A stretch of 64,000 nt of DNA, taken from an uncultured Lachnospiraceae bacterium. Its GTDB lineage: Bacteria > Bacillota > Clostridia > Lachnospirales > Lachnospiraceae. Below, piece by piece: positions 1-7,165 of the stretch. The stretch's first letter is position 1; the number at the start of each line of letters is the position of its first letter. The notes below the pieces were generated by a model that was given only the letters and a program-made list of their open reading frames with translations, was not told the DNA's origin and made no database searches. A program made the translations under genes and the position numbers. The stretch is taken from NCBI GenBank assembly GCA_934317845.1, contig CAKRES010000003.1:1-64000 (forward strand), in the 5' to 3' direction.

Positions 1-3
1 AAT

Positions 4-33
4 GGTGGTCAAATCGTTATCGACTTGACCACC
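4..33. repeat. Perfect 9-bp inverted repeat
   Basis: GGTGGTCAA at 4-12 is the exact complement of TTGACCACC at 25-33, with a 12-base loop. There is no T-run after it, so it is not a standard terminator on either strand. It sits at the cut edge of the window directly before the 42-bp tandem repeats, so it may belong to an element that continues to the left. Confidence 0.55.
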
Positions 34-34
34 A

Positions 35-118
35 ATAAAAATTCAAAAAAACTTACACACTTTACTTGACAAACCCATAAAAATTCAAAAAAACTTACAC
101 ACTTTACTTGACAAACCC
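35..118. repeat. 42-bp direct repeat, two abutting copies
   Basis: Bases 35-76 and 77-118 are identical 42-mers with no spacer. Each contains CTTACACACTTTACTTGACA. The TTACACAC...TTGACA pattern is reminiscent of the ends of IS256-type insertion sequences, but that is inference only, since no transposase is in view. The absence of spacers argues against CRISPR. The remaining bases up to 157 hold nothing else recognisable. Confidence 0.75.
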
Positions 119-157
119 TCAAGCATCGCAAAAGCTCGCTTTCAGCAAGTGCTCTGC

Positions 158-703
158 CTAGTTAAAATATCTCTTTAACAGTCCGGCAAATGCTTTTCCG
201 TGTCTTGCTTCATCACGTGCCATCTCATGCACGGTATCATGGATCGCATCAAGTCCCAGCTCCTTGGCTTTCTTTGCCAGTGCCATCTTTCCTTCGGTTG
301 CGCCACATTCTGCTTCTACACGCATTTCGAGGTTCTTTTTCGTAGAGTCAGTGATCACTTCACCTAAAAGCTCTGCAAATTTTGCTGCGTGCTCAGCCTC
401 TTCGTAAGCTGCTTTCTCCCAGTATAATCCAATCTCCGGGTAACCCTCGCGATGAGCAACACGCGCCATTGCAAGATACATACCTACTTCAGAACATTCT
501 CCGTTGAAATTGTCACGAAGGCCCTGTACGATCTCTTCGTCAACACCCTGAGCAACACCTACGACATGCTCAGCTGCCCATGTCATCTCGCCGCTCTTCA
601 TCTCTGTGAACTTGTCTGAAGAAACGCCACACTGTGGACACTTCTCTGGAGCACTTTCCCCTTCATAAACATAACCACATACGGAACATACCCATTTCTT
701 CAT
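158..703 (-). CDS. rbr: Reverse rubrerythrin
   Basis: An oxidative-stress protein of 181 residues that reduces hydrogen peroxide (and in clostridia also oxygen) in the cytoplasm with electrons from NADH via rubredoxin-type partners. The rubredoxin-like domain comes first: CSVCGY at residues 6-11 and CPQCG at 22-26 give the four iron-binding cysteines. A ferritin-like four-helix diiron domain follows, with EVGMYLAMARVA, EEAEH and DEARH motifs. Domain order is inverted relative to classical rubrerythrin, as in the clostridial reverse rubrerythrins. The ATG is preceded by AAAGGAG. A near-consensus promoter and a 7-1-7 PerR-like box lie just upstream, and the divergently spaced neighbour on the same strand is the PerR-type regulator, which supports peroxide control. 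Confidence 0.95.
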   Translation of the reverse strand: MKKWVCSVCGYVYEGESAPEKCPQCGVSSDKFTEMKSGEMTWAAEHVVGVAQGVDEEIVQGLRDNFNGECSEVGMYLAMARVAHREGYPEIGLYWEKAAYEEAEHAAKFAELLGEVITDSTKKNLEMRVEAECGATEGKMALAKKAKELGLDAIHDTVHEMARDEARHGKAFAGLLKRYFN

Positions 704-750
704 AATCGTAATCTCCTTTTCTATTATATTATTTTATGCCTGTTGAAAAT

Positions 751-765
751 CAGTAATGATTACTG
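751..765. promoter_or_regulatory. PerR-type 7-1-7 operator before rubrerythrin
   Basis: CAGTAATGATTACTG is a perfect inverted repeat with 7-base arms and one central base, the same geometry as the PerR/Fur box (TTATAATNATTATAA). It lies just downstream of the rubrerythrin -10 (780-785, read on the minus strand), about where transcription would start, so a bound repressor would block initiation. Binding by the PerR-type protein encoded at 818-1234 is inference. Confidence 0.65.
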
Positions 766-779
766 CTTTCTGTGATTTA

Positions 780-808
780 AGTGTAACTGATGGTGCCTGA
801 TTTGTCAA
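780..808 (-). promoter_or_regulatory. Sigma-A promoter of rubrerythrin
   Basis: Read on the minus strand, TTGACA (803-808) and TACACT (780-785) are separated by exactly 17 bases. The only downstream gene is rubrerythrin, about 75 bases away. Confidence 0.75.
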
Positions 809-817
809 TACACTTTT

Positions 818-1234
818 TTAAAAATTAGGAATTTTTCCTGTTTTTGTTTTTGTGCATTGCGGACATACACCATAAAAGAATGTGTTGTGGCCTTCTATGA
901 TACCGTTAAATTCCTGCGATGCCTGTTTTAACATGCTGTCAAAGTCTAAATGCAGAGAAAGATCTGATACTTCGTTGCAGAGCCTGCACTGAAAATGCAG
1001 ATGTGGTGTTGTAGTGGCATCATAGCGATCAGAAACTCCGTCAATGGACAGCTTTAAGATCTCCCCACGCTCTGTCAAAAGTGCAAGGTTTCTATATACT
1101 GTTCCCAGGCTGATATTTGGAATCGTGAGCCGTACATTTTCATAGATAGTATCTGCGGTAGGATGGTCTTTTCTTGTCATGAGAAAGGCAAGGATCGCAT
1201 CCCGTTGTTTGCTTTTGTTTAATTTCTGCGGCAT
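818..1234 (-). CDS. perR: Fur-family peroxide regulator (PerR type)
   Basis: A 138-residue winged-helix repressor of the Fur family. The N-terminal DNA-binding half carries HPTAD and the GTVYRNL recognition helix (about 44-50). The dimerisation half carries RYD (70-72), HLHFQC (78-83) and two CxxC pairs (83/86 and near 125) that should bind structural zinc. Asp91 lies where PerR has its regulatory Asp104 and Fur usually has Glu, so I favour PerR, an Fe/Mn-dependent peroxide sensor in which histidines are oxidised. The neighbour is rubrerythrin, a classic target. An inverted repeat 22-40 bases upstream of its start suggests autoregulation. A Fur or Zur assignment remains possible. Confidence 0.85.
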   Translation of the reverse strand: MPQKLNKSKQRDAILAFLMTRKDHPTADTIYENVRLTIPNISLGTVYRNLALLTERGEILKLSIDGVSDRYDATTTPHLHFQCRLCNEVSDLSLHLDFDSMLKQASQEFNGIIEGHNTFFYGVCPQCTKTKTGKIPNF

Positions 1235-1255
1235 ATATATTCCTTTCTTTAAAGT

Positions 1256-1274
1256 AATAATAGTTCCTATTATT
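1256..1274. promoter_or_regulatory. Fur/PerR-like operator (autoregulatory)
   Basis: AATAATAG-TTC-CTATTATT is a perfect 8-3-8 inverted repeat, AT-rich like PerR boxes, ending 22 bases before the regulator's start codon. It lies between the perR start and the divergent acpP promoter at 1326-1354. Confidence 0.6.
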
Positions 1275-1325
1275 GATTATAAGAGAAACTCCTTCTTCTG
1301 TCAATGAAAAAACTTGCAATATTGG

Positions 1326-1354
1326 TTGACAGTGACATAGAATAATAGTATATT
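1326..1354 (+). promoter_or_regulatory. Sigma-A promoter of acpP
   Basis: TTGACA (1326-1331), a 17-base spacer and TATATT (1349-1354) form a near-consensus promoter about 60 bases before the acyl carrier protein start. Confidence 0.85.
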
Positions 1355-1414
1355 TTCATAGGAGACAGTTTGGTAAGAACTGTAATTTTATTTGAAAAAA
1401 AGGAGACAAAACAT

Positions 1415-1648
1415 ATGTTAGAAAAGATGAGAGAAGTTATTGCAGAGCAACTGAATGTTGATCCGGCAATCATTGAGTTAAGTTCTAATTTTAAGGATGA
1501 TTTAGATGCAGATTCCCTTGACTTATTCGAGCTTGTGATGGCGTTGGAAGAAGAATATGATATTGAGATCCCGGCTGAGGATTTAGAGAATATCGCAACG
1601 GTAAATGACATTGTAGAATATCTCAAGTCAAAAGGCGTAGAGGACTAA
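1415..1648 (+). CDS. acpP: Acyl carrier protein
   Basis: A 77-residue acidic four-helix protein that carries acyl chains on 4'-phosphopantetheine in fatty acid synthesis. The attachment serine lies in the DADSLDLFEL motif near residue 36. Start choice: the frame is open from a TTG at 1370, but the ATG at 1415 has AGGAG at 1401-1405 with good spacing and yields the normal length. It is monocistronic here, with its own promoter and a terminator just after the stop, away from a fab cluster. It could serve either the housekeeping pathway or a second acyl system. The general ACP identity is secure. Confidence 0.93.
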   Translation: MLEKMREVIAEQLNVDPAIIELSSNFKDDLDADSLDLFELVMALEEEYDIEIPAEDLENIATVNDIVEYLKSKGVED

Positions 1649-1661
1649 GATCTTTTGAAAG

Positions 1662-1698
1662 CCTGCTAAAAACAGATGTTTTGGCAGGTTCTTTTTTT
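1662..1698 (+). terminator. Terminator of acpP
   Basis: The CCTGCTAAAA / TTTTGGCAGG stem has one G-T pair and is followed by TTCTTTTTTT. Confidence 0.85.
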
Positions 1699-1718
1699 AT
1701 GTATAGTAAGCATACAAG

Positions 1719-1742
1719 TCGAGTAGGTGTCTGCCTACTCGA
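1719..1742 (+). promoter_or_regulatory. 9-bp perfect hairpin before small membrane protein gene
   Basis: TCGAGTAGG (1719-1727) pairs exactly with CCTACTCGA (1734-1742) around a 6-base loop, followed by TTTTG. It lies 17 bases before the likely start at 1760. It could be a second weak terminator, an attenuator, or a protein-binding palindrome. Confidence 0.5.
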
Positions 1743-1759
1743 TTTTGAGAAAGTGGGGA

Positions 1760-1993
1760 ATGAGTGTGAAGAAACTGACACTTCGTACGGTGGCAATCTG
1801 GTTATTGATCTTGTCTGTTGGGATTGCTGCCTTTTCACTGGCATTGAATATTACCGGGGAAAGTATGGACTACACAGAGCCGGAAGAGGGGATTGTGATC
1901 GATCTGGATCAGGAGAATACGGAAACTACCGAGGAGAGCGAAAAGGACACGGAAGCAAATCTGACAACGGAAGGGATAATGAAAAATGAATAG
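1760..1993 (+). CDS. Small single-span membrane protein
   Basis: About 77 residues of unknown function. The sequence begins MSVKKLTLRTVAI, has one hydrophobic segment (about 8-29), then an acidic, threonine- and glutamate-rich tail that would face outside if the N-terminus stays inside. The frame is also open from a GTG at 1727, but that codon lies inside a hairpin and lacks a ribosome site, so I prefer the ATG at 1760. The 3' end overlaps the start of the AEC transporter by 8 bases, which suggests translational coupling. It may be a small accessory subunit of that transporter (inference). Confidence 0.55.
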   Translation: MSVKKLTLRTVAIWLLILSVGIAAFSLALNITGESMDYTEPEEGIVIDLDQENTETTEESEKDTEANLTTEGIMKNE

Positions 1994-2939
1994 TTTACTC
2001 TATAGTTTAAATGGAACAGTCCCCATTTTTGCGGTGATGGTGCTGGGGTATTTCTTAAAAAAGCGTGGCATGTTTACGAAGGAATTTGTCAATATTGCAA
2101 ATCGCTATTGTTTCCGGGTAGCGTTGCCGGTCATGCTGTTTCACGATCTGTGGCAGGCGGATATCAGCGGAGAGTTTGACTGGCGGTTTGTGGCATTTTG
2201 CTTTCTGGCGACTTCAGGAAGCTTTGCGTTGATCTGGGTCGGAGCAGAGTGTTTTATGAAGGACAAGACGATGATCGGTGCATTTGTGCAGGGGTCATTC
2301 CGTAGTAGTGCCGCTATTTTAGGGATTGCATTTATTAAAAATATATATGGCGATGTTGGGCTTGCACCGCTAATGATCATCGGTGCTGTTCCTTTTTATA
2401 ACGTAGCATCGGTTGTGGTACTCACCTTCCGCGGAAAGAATCCGGTGGATGCCAAAAGTCATGCAGGAATAAAAAAGGCGTGTTTTAATATTGCAAAAAA
2501 TCCGATTATTATCGGAATTGTGATCGGTTGTGCAGCTTCCCTGATCCACTTAAAGCTTCCGGAAATGGCGGTAAAAACGATCGATCTCATTGATCGCACT
2601 GCCACACCGATCGCACTGCTTGCGATTGGTGCCGGTTTTACCTTTTCGGCAGCCAAAGCGAAGCGTAAGCCTGCAATTGTGGGAACGACGATCAAACTGG
2701 TGCTCTTGCCGTTGGTGGTACTTCCGCTCGCTATATTAATGGGATTTCGTAATCAGGAGCTTTTATCTATTCTGATTATGATCGCAGGACCTGCGACTGC
2801 CAGCGGTTATGTGATGGCGAAAGAGATGAATAACGATCATGAGCTTGCCAACTGTCTGATCGTTTTTTCTACACTGGTTTCCGCATTTACCTTGACATTC
2901 TGGATCTTTTTATTAAAAAGCCTGAAATACCTTGTGTAG
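1986..2939 (+). CDS. AEC-family auxin efflux carrier-like transporter
   Basis: A 317-residue integral membrane protein with about ten hydrophobic spans in two groups of five around a charged central loop, the auxin efflux carrier (AEC) fold. The second half carries the NPIIIGIVIG and GPATASGYVMA segments typical of the family. Bacterial members export or exchange organic acids such as malate, but the substrate cannot be read from sequence. The start codon overlaps the end of the upstream small membrane protein gene, so the two are probably translated together. A strong bidirectional terminator follows. Confidence 0.85.
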   Translation: MNSLLYSLNGTVPIFAVMVLGYFLKKRGMFTKEFVNIANRYCFRVALPVMLFHDLWQADISGEFDWRFVAFCFLATSGSFALIWVGAECFMKDKTMIGAFVQGSFRSSAAILGIAFIKNIYGDVGLAPLMIIGAVPFYNVASVVVLTFRGKNPVDAKSHAGIKKACFNIAKNPIIIGIVIGCAASLIHLKLPEMAVKTIDLIDRTATPIALLAIGAGFTFSAAKAKRKPAIVGTTIKLVLLPLVVLPLAILMGFRNQELLSILIMIAGPATASGYVMAKEMNNDHELANCLIVFSTLVSAFTLTFWIFLLKSLKYLV

Positions 2940-3019
2940 TGAATACCAGCTAAAGAATAGTACCTGTAGAGGAGAATACAATTTGAAAAAGCGCGGGAAA
3001 CCGTGCTTGCTGCATAGAG

Positions 3020-3057
3020 AAAAAGAGGAGAAAACCAATTCGTTTTCTCCTCTTTTT
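3020..3057. terminator. Bidirectional terminator between convergent genes
   Basis: A 16-bp perfect stem (3020-3035 with 3042-3057) with a 6-base loop and A/T flanks works on both strands. It separates the AEC transporter (+) from cellobiose phosphorylase (-). Confidence 0.9.
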
Positions 3058-3078
3058 ACTATGAGTGAATAGATGAAA

Positions 3079-5556
3079 TTAACCTAATACAACTTCTACT
3101 TCGTGAGTAGTTCCCTTGTCAAATACAGGAAGTACATTGCCTTCAATGGCATTGCCATCTACTGTAACGCTCTTTACACCCTTGCAGACATGTGAAGGAT
3201 TCTTGATCGTGATGTTGTAGGTAGCTCCACGGTACTCACGAGATGCTTTAAATCCATCCCATGCAGAAGGAATAGAAGGATCAACCTTCAATCCGTCAAA
3301 GTCTGCAGCAATACCTAAGATGTACTGGGAAATAGCTACCATGTTCCAAGCAGCAGTACCAGTCAACCAGGAGTTCTTACCCTGACCGAAGTTCTTACCG
3401 GTCTGACCAATATCGGAACCGGCATCTTTACCACCGATCATCTGACCATATACATATGGCTCTGTCTTGTGGATATCGGATGTCTCCTCTGTAAATGCAG
3501 GAGCGATCTCTGAGTAGTATTTAAATGCCTGATCACCCTCTCCGGCATGAGCAGCTGCACAGATGATCCATGCGTTGTTATGTGTGAAGATACCGGCATT
3601 CTCTTTGTATCCTCCCGGATAAGTTGAGATCTCGCCGTACTGGATGTAGTATTTCGTAAATGCAGGATTGTTAAGAACAAGTCCAAACTTTGTATTCAGT
3701 CTTTCGTCAATAGACTTTAAGGTCTTCTTTGTAGCGTCTTCGTCAATATCGGACATGATCGCAAATCCCTGTGGCTCGATGAAGATCTGTCCTTCTTCAC
3801 ATTCTTTAGATCCCATCTTCTCGCCATTTGCATCGTAAGCTCTTAAGAACCAGTCGCCATCCCATGCAGATTCCATAATGTTTGCTTTCATCTTATCGAT
3901 CTCAGCCTGCGCAGCTTTTGCTTCGTCTTCTTTGCCGATATGCTTTAAGATCTCTACATAGTTTGGTCCTGCGTAGGTAAATAAAGTAGCAACCATAACA
4001 GACTCTGCAACCTTAGAGTAGCCGCCTTCTGCAGCAAATTTAGGGTTGGTGTAAGTCTGGAAGCTCTCACCTGGTGTATCAGAGAAGCAGGAGAGGTTGA
4101 TACAGTCATTCCAGTCAGCACGCATTGCAAGTGGAAGACCATGTGGTCCTAAGTTGTTTACAATCTTGTAGAAGGAAACCTTCAAATGCTCTAATAAAGG
4201 TTTTGCCTTTGACTCATCATTGTCGAATGGAACCATTTCATTTAAGAAGTCCCAATCTCCGGTCTCTTTGATGTATGCAGCAACAGAGAGGATCATCCAT
4301 AATGGATCATCGGAGAAGTCTCCACCGATGTCGGAGTTACCCTTCTTTGTAAGTGGCTGATACTGATGATAGCAACCACCATCCTCAAGCTGTGTAGCAG
4401 CAATGTCAAGGATACGCTCTCTTGCACGATCCGGGATCTGATGAACAAAACCAAGTACATCCTGGTTGGAATCTCTGAATCCCATTCCACGGCCGATACC
4501 TGACTCGAAGTAAGAAGCGGAACGGGAAAGGTTAAAGGTAACCATACACTGATACTGGTTCCAGATATTAACCATACGGTTTACTTTATCATCCGGAGTC
4601 TCAACGTTTAAGATACTTAATAAGTGCTCCCAAGTCTCCTTTAATTCCTGTAATCCGGCAGCAACCTTCTCAGGTGTGTTGTACTTTTCGATCATTGCTT
4701 TTGCTTTGGTCTTGTTGATCGTCTTTCCGTCAGCCTCGAATTTCTCAGCAACCGGCATCTCAACATAACCTAAAATAAAGACTAATGTTTTTGACTCGCC
4801 TGGAGCAAGTGTGATCTCTTTGTAATGAGAAGCGATCGGAGACCATCCATCTGCAAAGGAGTTGGTAGCCTTTCCGTCTAATACAGCCTGTGGCTCATGG
4901 AATCCGTTGTAAAGTCCGATAAATGCATCTCTGTCTGTATCATAACCGTCAATCTCGTCATTTACAGTGTAAAATGCGAAGTGATCACGACGGTCACGGT
5001 ACTCTGTCTTATGATAAATAGTAGAGCCATCGATCTCTACACGACCGGTAGAGAAGTTTCTCTGGAAGTTTGTGCAGTCGTCCTGCGCATCCCATAAACA
5101 CCACTCTGCAAAAGAGAATAATTTAAATGTTTTAGGAGCGGAACCTTCATTAGTCAGAACAAGCTGCTGTACCTCGCCATCATAGTTCTGAGGAACAAAG
5201 AATGTAACCTCTGCCTTTAAGTCATCTTTCTTACCTGTGATCACGGTGTAACCCATACCGTGGCGGCACTCATAAGAGTCAAGCTCCGTCTTGACCGGTG
5301 ACCATCCCGGGTTCCAGATCGTATCGTTCTCCTTAATGTAGAAGTAACGTCCGCCCATGTCGATCGGTACGTTGTTGTAACGATAACGGGTAATTCTGCG
5401 AAGACGAGCATCTTTATAGAAGCTGTATCCCCCTGCTGTGTTAGAAATCAAAGAGAAGAATCCCTGTGTTCCTAAGTAGTTGATCCATGGATATGGAGTC
5501 CTAGGAGAAGTGATGACATACTCTTTGTTTGCATCATCGAAATAACCAAATTTCAT
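3079..5556 (-). CDS. cbpA: Cellobiose phosphorylase (GH94)
   Basis: A cytoplasmic enzyme that splits cellobiose with phosphate into alpha-glucose 1-phosphate and glucose, saving ATP during cellulose or cellodextrin use. 825 residues from the chosen start, the usual family length. The N-terminus (MKFGYFDDANKEYVIT, then PRTPYPWINYLGT) closely matches my recollection of clostridial cellobiose phosphorylases. GRGMGFRDSNQD (about 355-366) is a sugar-binding loop and RADWND (479-484) contains the catalytic aspartate. Start choice: the frame runs on to 5694, but the ATG at 5556 has GAGG with proper spacing and matches the family N-terminus. It has its own promoter with a ~100-base leader and is transcribed alone. 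The phosphoglucomutase at 20442 could take its product into glycolysis. Confidence 0.95.
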   Translation of the reverse strand: MKFGYFDDANKEYVITSPRTPYPWINYLGTQGFFSLISNTAGGYSFYKDARLRRITRYRYNNVPIDMGGRYFYIKENDTIWNPGWSPVKTELDSYECRHGMGYTVITGKKDDLKAEVTFFVPQNYDGEVQQLVLTNEGSAPKTFKLFSFAEWCLWDAQDDCTNFQRNFSTGRVEIDGSTIYHKTEYRDRRDHFAFYTVNDEIDGYDTDRDAFIGLYNGFHEPQAVLDGKATNSFADGWSPIASHYKEITLAPGESKTLVFILGYVEMPVAEKFEADGKTINKTKAKAMIEKYNTPEKVAAGLQELKETWEHLLSILNVETPDDKVNRMVNIWNQYQCMVTFNLSRSASYFESGIGRGMGFRDSNQDVLGFVHQIPDRARERILDIAATQLEDGGCYHQYQPLTKKGNSDIGGDFSDDPLWMILSVAAYIKETGDWDFLNEMVPFDNDESKAKPLLEHLKVSFYKIVNNLGPHGLPLAMRADWNDCINLSCFSDTPGESFQTYTNPKFAAEGGYSKVAESVMVATLFTYAGPNYVEILKHIGKEDEAKAAQAEIDKMKANIMESAWDGDWFLRAYDANGEKMGSKECEEGQIFIEPQGFAIMSDIDEDATKKTLKSIDERLNTKFGLVLNNPAFTKYYIQYGEISTYPGGYKENAGIFTHNNAWIICAAAHAGEGDQAFKYYSEIAPAFTEETSDIHKTEPYVYGQMIGGKDAGSDIGQTGKNFGQGKNSWLTGTAAWNMVAISQYILGIAADFDGLKVDPSIPSAWDGFKASREYRGATYNITIKNPSHVCKGVKSVTVDGNAIEGNVLPVFDKGTTHEVEVVLG

Positions 5557-5665
5557 GCTTTTCATACCTCTTTTTTCGTAATATTTGCCGCGTAAACTGT
5601 GTCCGTACCAATGCAGATTGGGCTGCGTTGGAGTCCGTACCGGACACCGTGCGCCATGTAAGTCC

Positions 5666-5694
5666 ATTATATAATAGGACAGGGTTTTAAGCAA
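5666..5694 (-). promoter_or_regulatory. Promoter of cellobiose phosphorylase
   Basis: On the minus strand, TTGCTT (5689-5694), a 17-base spacer and TATAAT (5666-5671), leaving a leader of about 100 bases before the start at 5556. Confidence 0.75.
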
Positions 5695-5816
5695 GGAGAA
5701 ATTGGGCTAAATGTAGGGAAAAGAGCGGCTTTTTTGCAGAAATTTGAACGTATTACCCAACGAATCGGAAGAAAGGAAAAAAACGTTTGTGAGTAATTAC
5801 GAGAGAAAGAAAGTAT

Positions 5817-5846
5817 TTGCAAAAGCGGTTGCAGATACGCTACAAT
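5817..5846 (+). promoter_or_regulatory. Promoter with embedded LacI-like palindrome
   Basis: TTGCAA (5817-5822), an 18-base spacer and TACAAT (5841-5846) stand 38 bases before the secreted protein at 5884. An inverted repeat TGCAA-AAGCGG-TTGCA (5818-5833) covers the -35 and spacer and has the central CG and flanking TGCA seen in LacI/CcpA-type operators. The gap 5557-5883 holds only this and the divergent cbpA promoter. Confidence 0.55.
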
Positions 5847-5883
5847 AGAAACACAATGTAACGAAATTAAGGGATGTGATAAA

Positions 5884-7098
5884 ATGAAAAAGATCAAGCG
5901 TCTGCTGGCATTTACACTGGCAGTTACCATGCTGCTTCAGGGCGGGGGAGCAGTGACTTCATATGCATATGGAGAAAGTCCCGCAGTACAGGAAGAGCAG
6001 ACAACTGCTGTTTTAGAGGTGACCACATCGGAACCGCCGGTTTCTACAGTGGCTACAACGACAGAAACGCCGATTATAATGGAGACGGTATACGCTTTGA
6101 ACAGAACAGAAGCCTCCGGCAGAAAGCTCAGTCTTACCTGGTATGTCATCCAGCGCAGTGCGGATGGTTATTATCTGCTTCGCAAGGATAACTATCATAA
6201 TACCTACGAGACAATAGCAGACATTGCCTCTTCTAAAACCACTTTTCAGAGTTATCAGGACAGTGGGCTTACCTATGGAGTTACCTATACCTATAAAGTG
6301 CAGCCGTATCACCGCAAAACAGATGGTACGATCGTAGTGGGAAATGACAGTCCGACCGTAAAATATAAGGTCTCCTATGCGAAACCGACAGGTGTTTCCG
6401 GGCGCAGAAATGGAAGCCGGATCACTGTAAAATGGAAGAAACAGAGCAATGTAAGCGGTTACATGGTCTATGAGAAAAAGAATGGCAGTTCTTACAAAAA
6501 AATTAAAACCGTGAAAAAGGCATCTGTGAACAAGGTTACGCTGAATAAACGAAACAAAAATACAGATTACTATTACAAGATCAAAAGCTATGTACTGTAT
6601 GATTCGAATCGGATCGAGAGCGGTTATTCGGAAGCAGAAACTGTTTTTTCCACAAGCATGCAGAAGCTCAACGAGAAATTTAAAAAGCTTCAGAAGCGGT
6701 ATCCGGATGGAAAATACTGGAACCTGATGGAACGCCCGAATGGAGACAGCACAACAGTCAGTTCTACCCCGTGCTTTCACAGTGTATATGGTTATCGTTA
6801 CTGTAATCGCTATATGTGTCCGACCGGAGTGCTTGGATTGCAGTGTTATGGATTTGCATGGAAGATGAGTGATCTGATCTATGGAAAGAAAGCCAAATAT
6901 ACGACGCACAAATCATTTAAAAAAGCAAAAGTCGGCGATGTGATCCGTTACAGTGAACATTCTGTCATCATAACAGAAAAGCATAAGAATTATATTGTAG
7001 TCGGAGAGTGTAATATTGGTGGCACTTGTATCATCAAATGGGGAAGAAGGATTTATCCGTCAGAGCTTTCCGGAGCAACATATTTCCACCGCTACTGA
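5884..7098 (+). CDS. Secreted FN3 protein with Cys/His C-terminal domain
   Basis: 404 residues with a signal peptide (basic start, hydrophobic core, likely cleavage after TSYA near residue 28) and a Thr/Val-rich linker. Two fibronectin type III-like beta domains follow (about 65-150 and 165-255), with repeated Y-K-I/V strands rich in lysine. The last ~130 residues include LQCYGFA with Cys321, GDVIRYSEHS with His359 and GECNIGG near 374. This resembles the NlpC/P60-CHAP cysteine amidase fold, so it may act on peptidoglycan or peptides outside the cell; the catalytic role is inferred. A good promoter lies upstream and a strong terminator downstream. No wall anchor (LPXTG) is present. Confidence 0.75.
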   Translation: MKKIKRLLAFTLAVTMLLQGGGAVTSYAYGESPAVQEEQTTAVLEVTTSEPPVSTVATTTETPIIMETVYALNRTEASGRKLSLTWYVIQRSADGYYLLRKDNYHNTYETIADIASSKTTFQSYQDSGLTYGVTYTYKVQPYHRKTDGTIVVGNDSPTVKYKVSYAKPTGVSGRRNGSRITVKWKKQSNVSGYMVYEKKNGSSYKKIKTVKKASVNKVTLNKRNKNTDYYYKIKSYVLYDSNRIESGYSEAETVFSTSMQKLNEKFKKLQKRYPDGKYWNLMERPNGDSTTVSSTPCFHSVYGYRYCNRYMCPTGVLGLQCYGFAWKMSDLIYGKKAKYTTHKSFKKAKVGDVIRYSEHSVIITEKHKNYIVVGECNIGGTCIIKWGRRIYPSELSGATYFHRY

Positions 7099-7120
7099 TC
7101 ATTATTAGTGAAAGAAAAAG

Positions 7121-7153
7121 AAGCCTGAGGAAAAAGGATCCTCAGGCTTTTTG
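7121..7153. terminator. Bidirectional terminator
   Basis: AAGCCTGAGGA (7121-7131) pairs exactly with TCCTCAGGCTT (7139-7149), with A/T flanks on both sides, between the convergent genes ending at 7098 and 7166. Confidence 0.9.
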
Positions 7154-7165
7154 AGTTCTATTTTA

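Noticed and set aside
35..118. CRISPR array
   Set aside because: The two 42-bp repeats abut with no spacer and no cas gene is visible.
2985..3071. Mini-ORF starting TTGAAAAAGCGC behind GAGGAG
   Set aside because: It reads straight through the strong bidirectional terminator at 3020-3057 and encodes no recognisable peptide.
6013..6909. A 298-codon open frame antisense to the secreted FN3 protein
   Set aside because: No ribosome site, strange composition and full overlap with a gene that has a signal peptide, promoter and terminator. It is a shadow.
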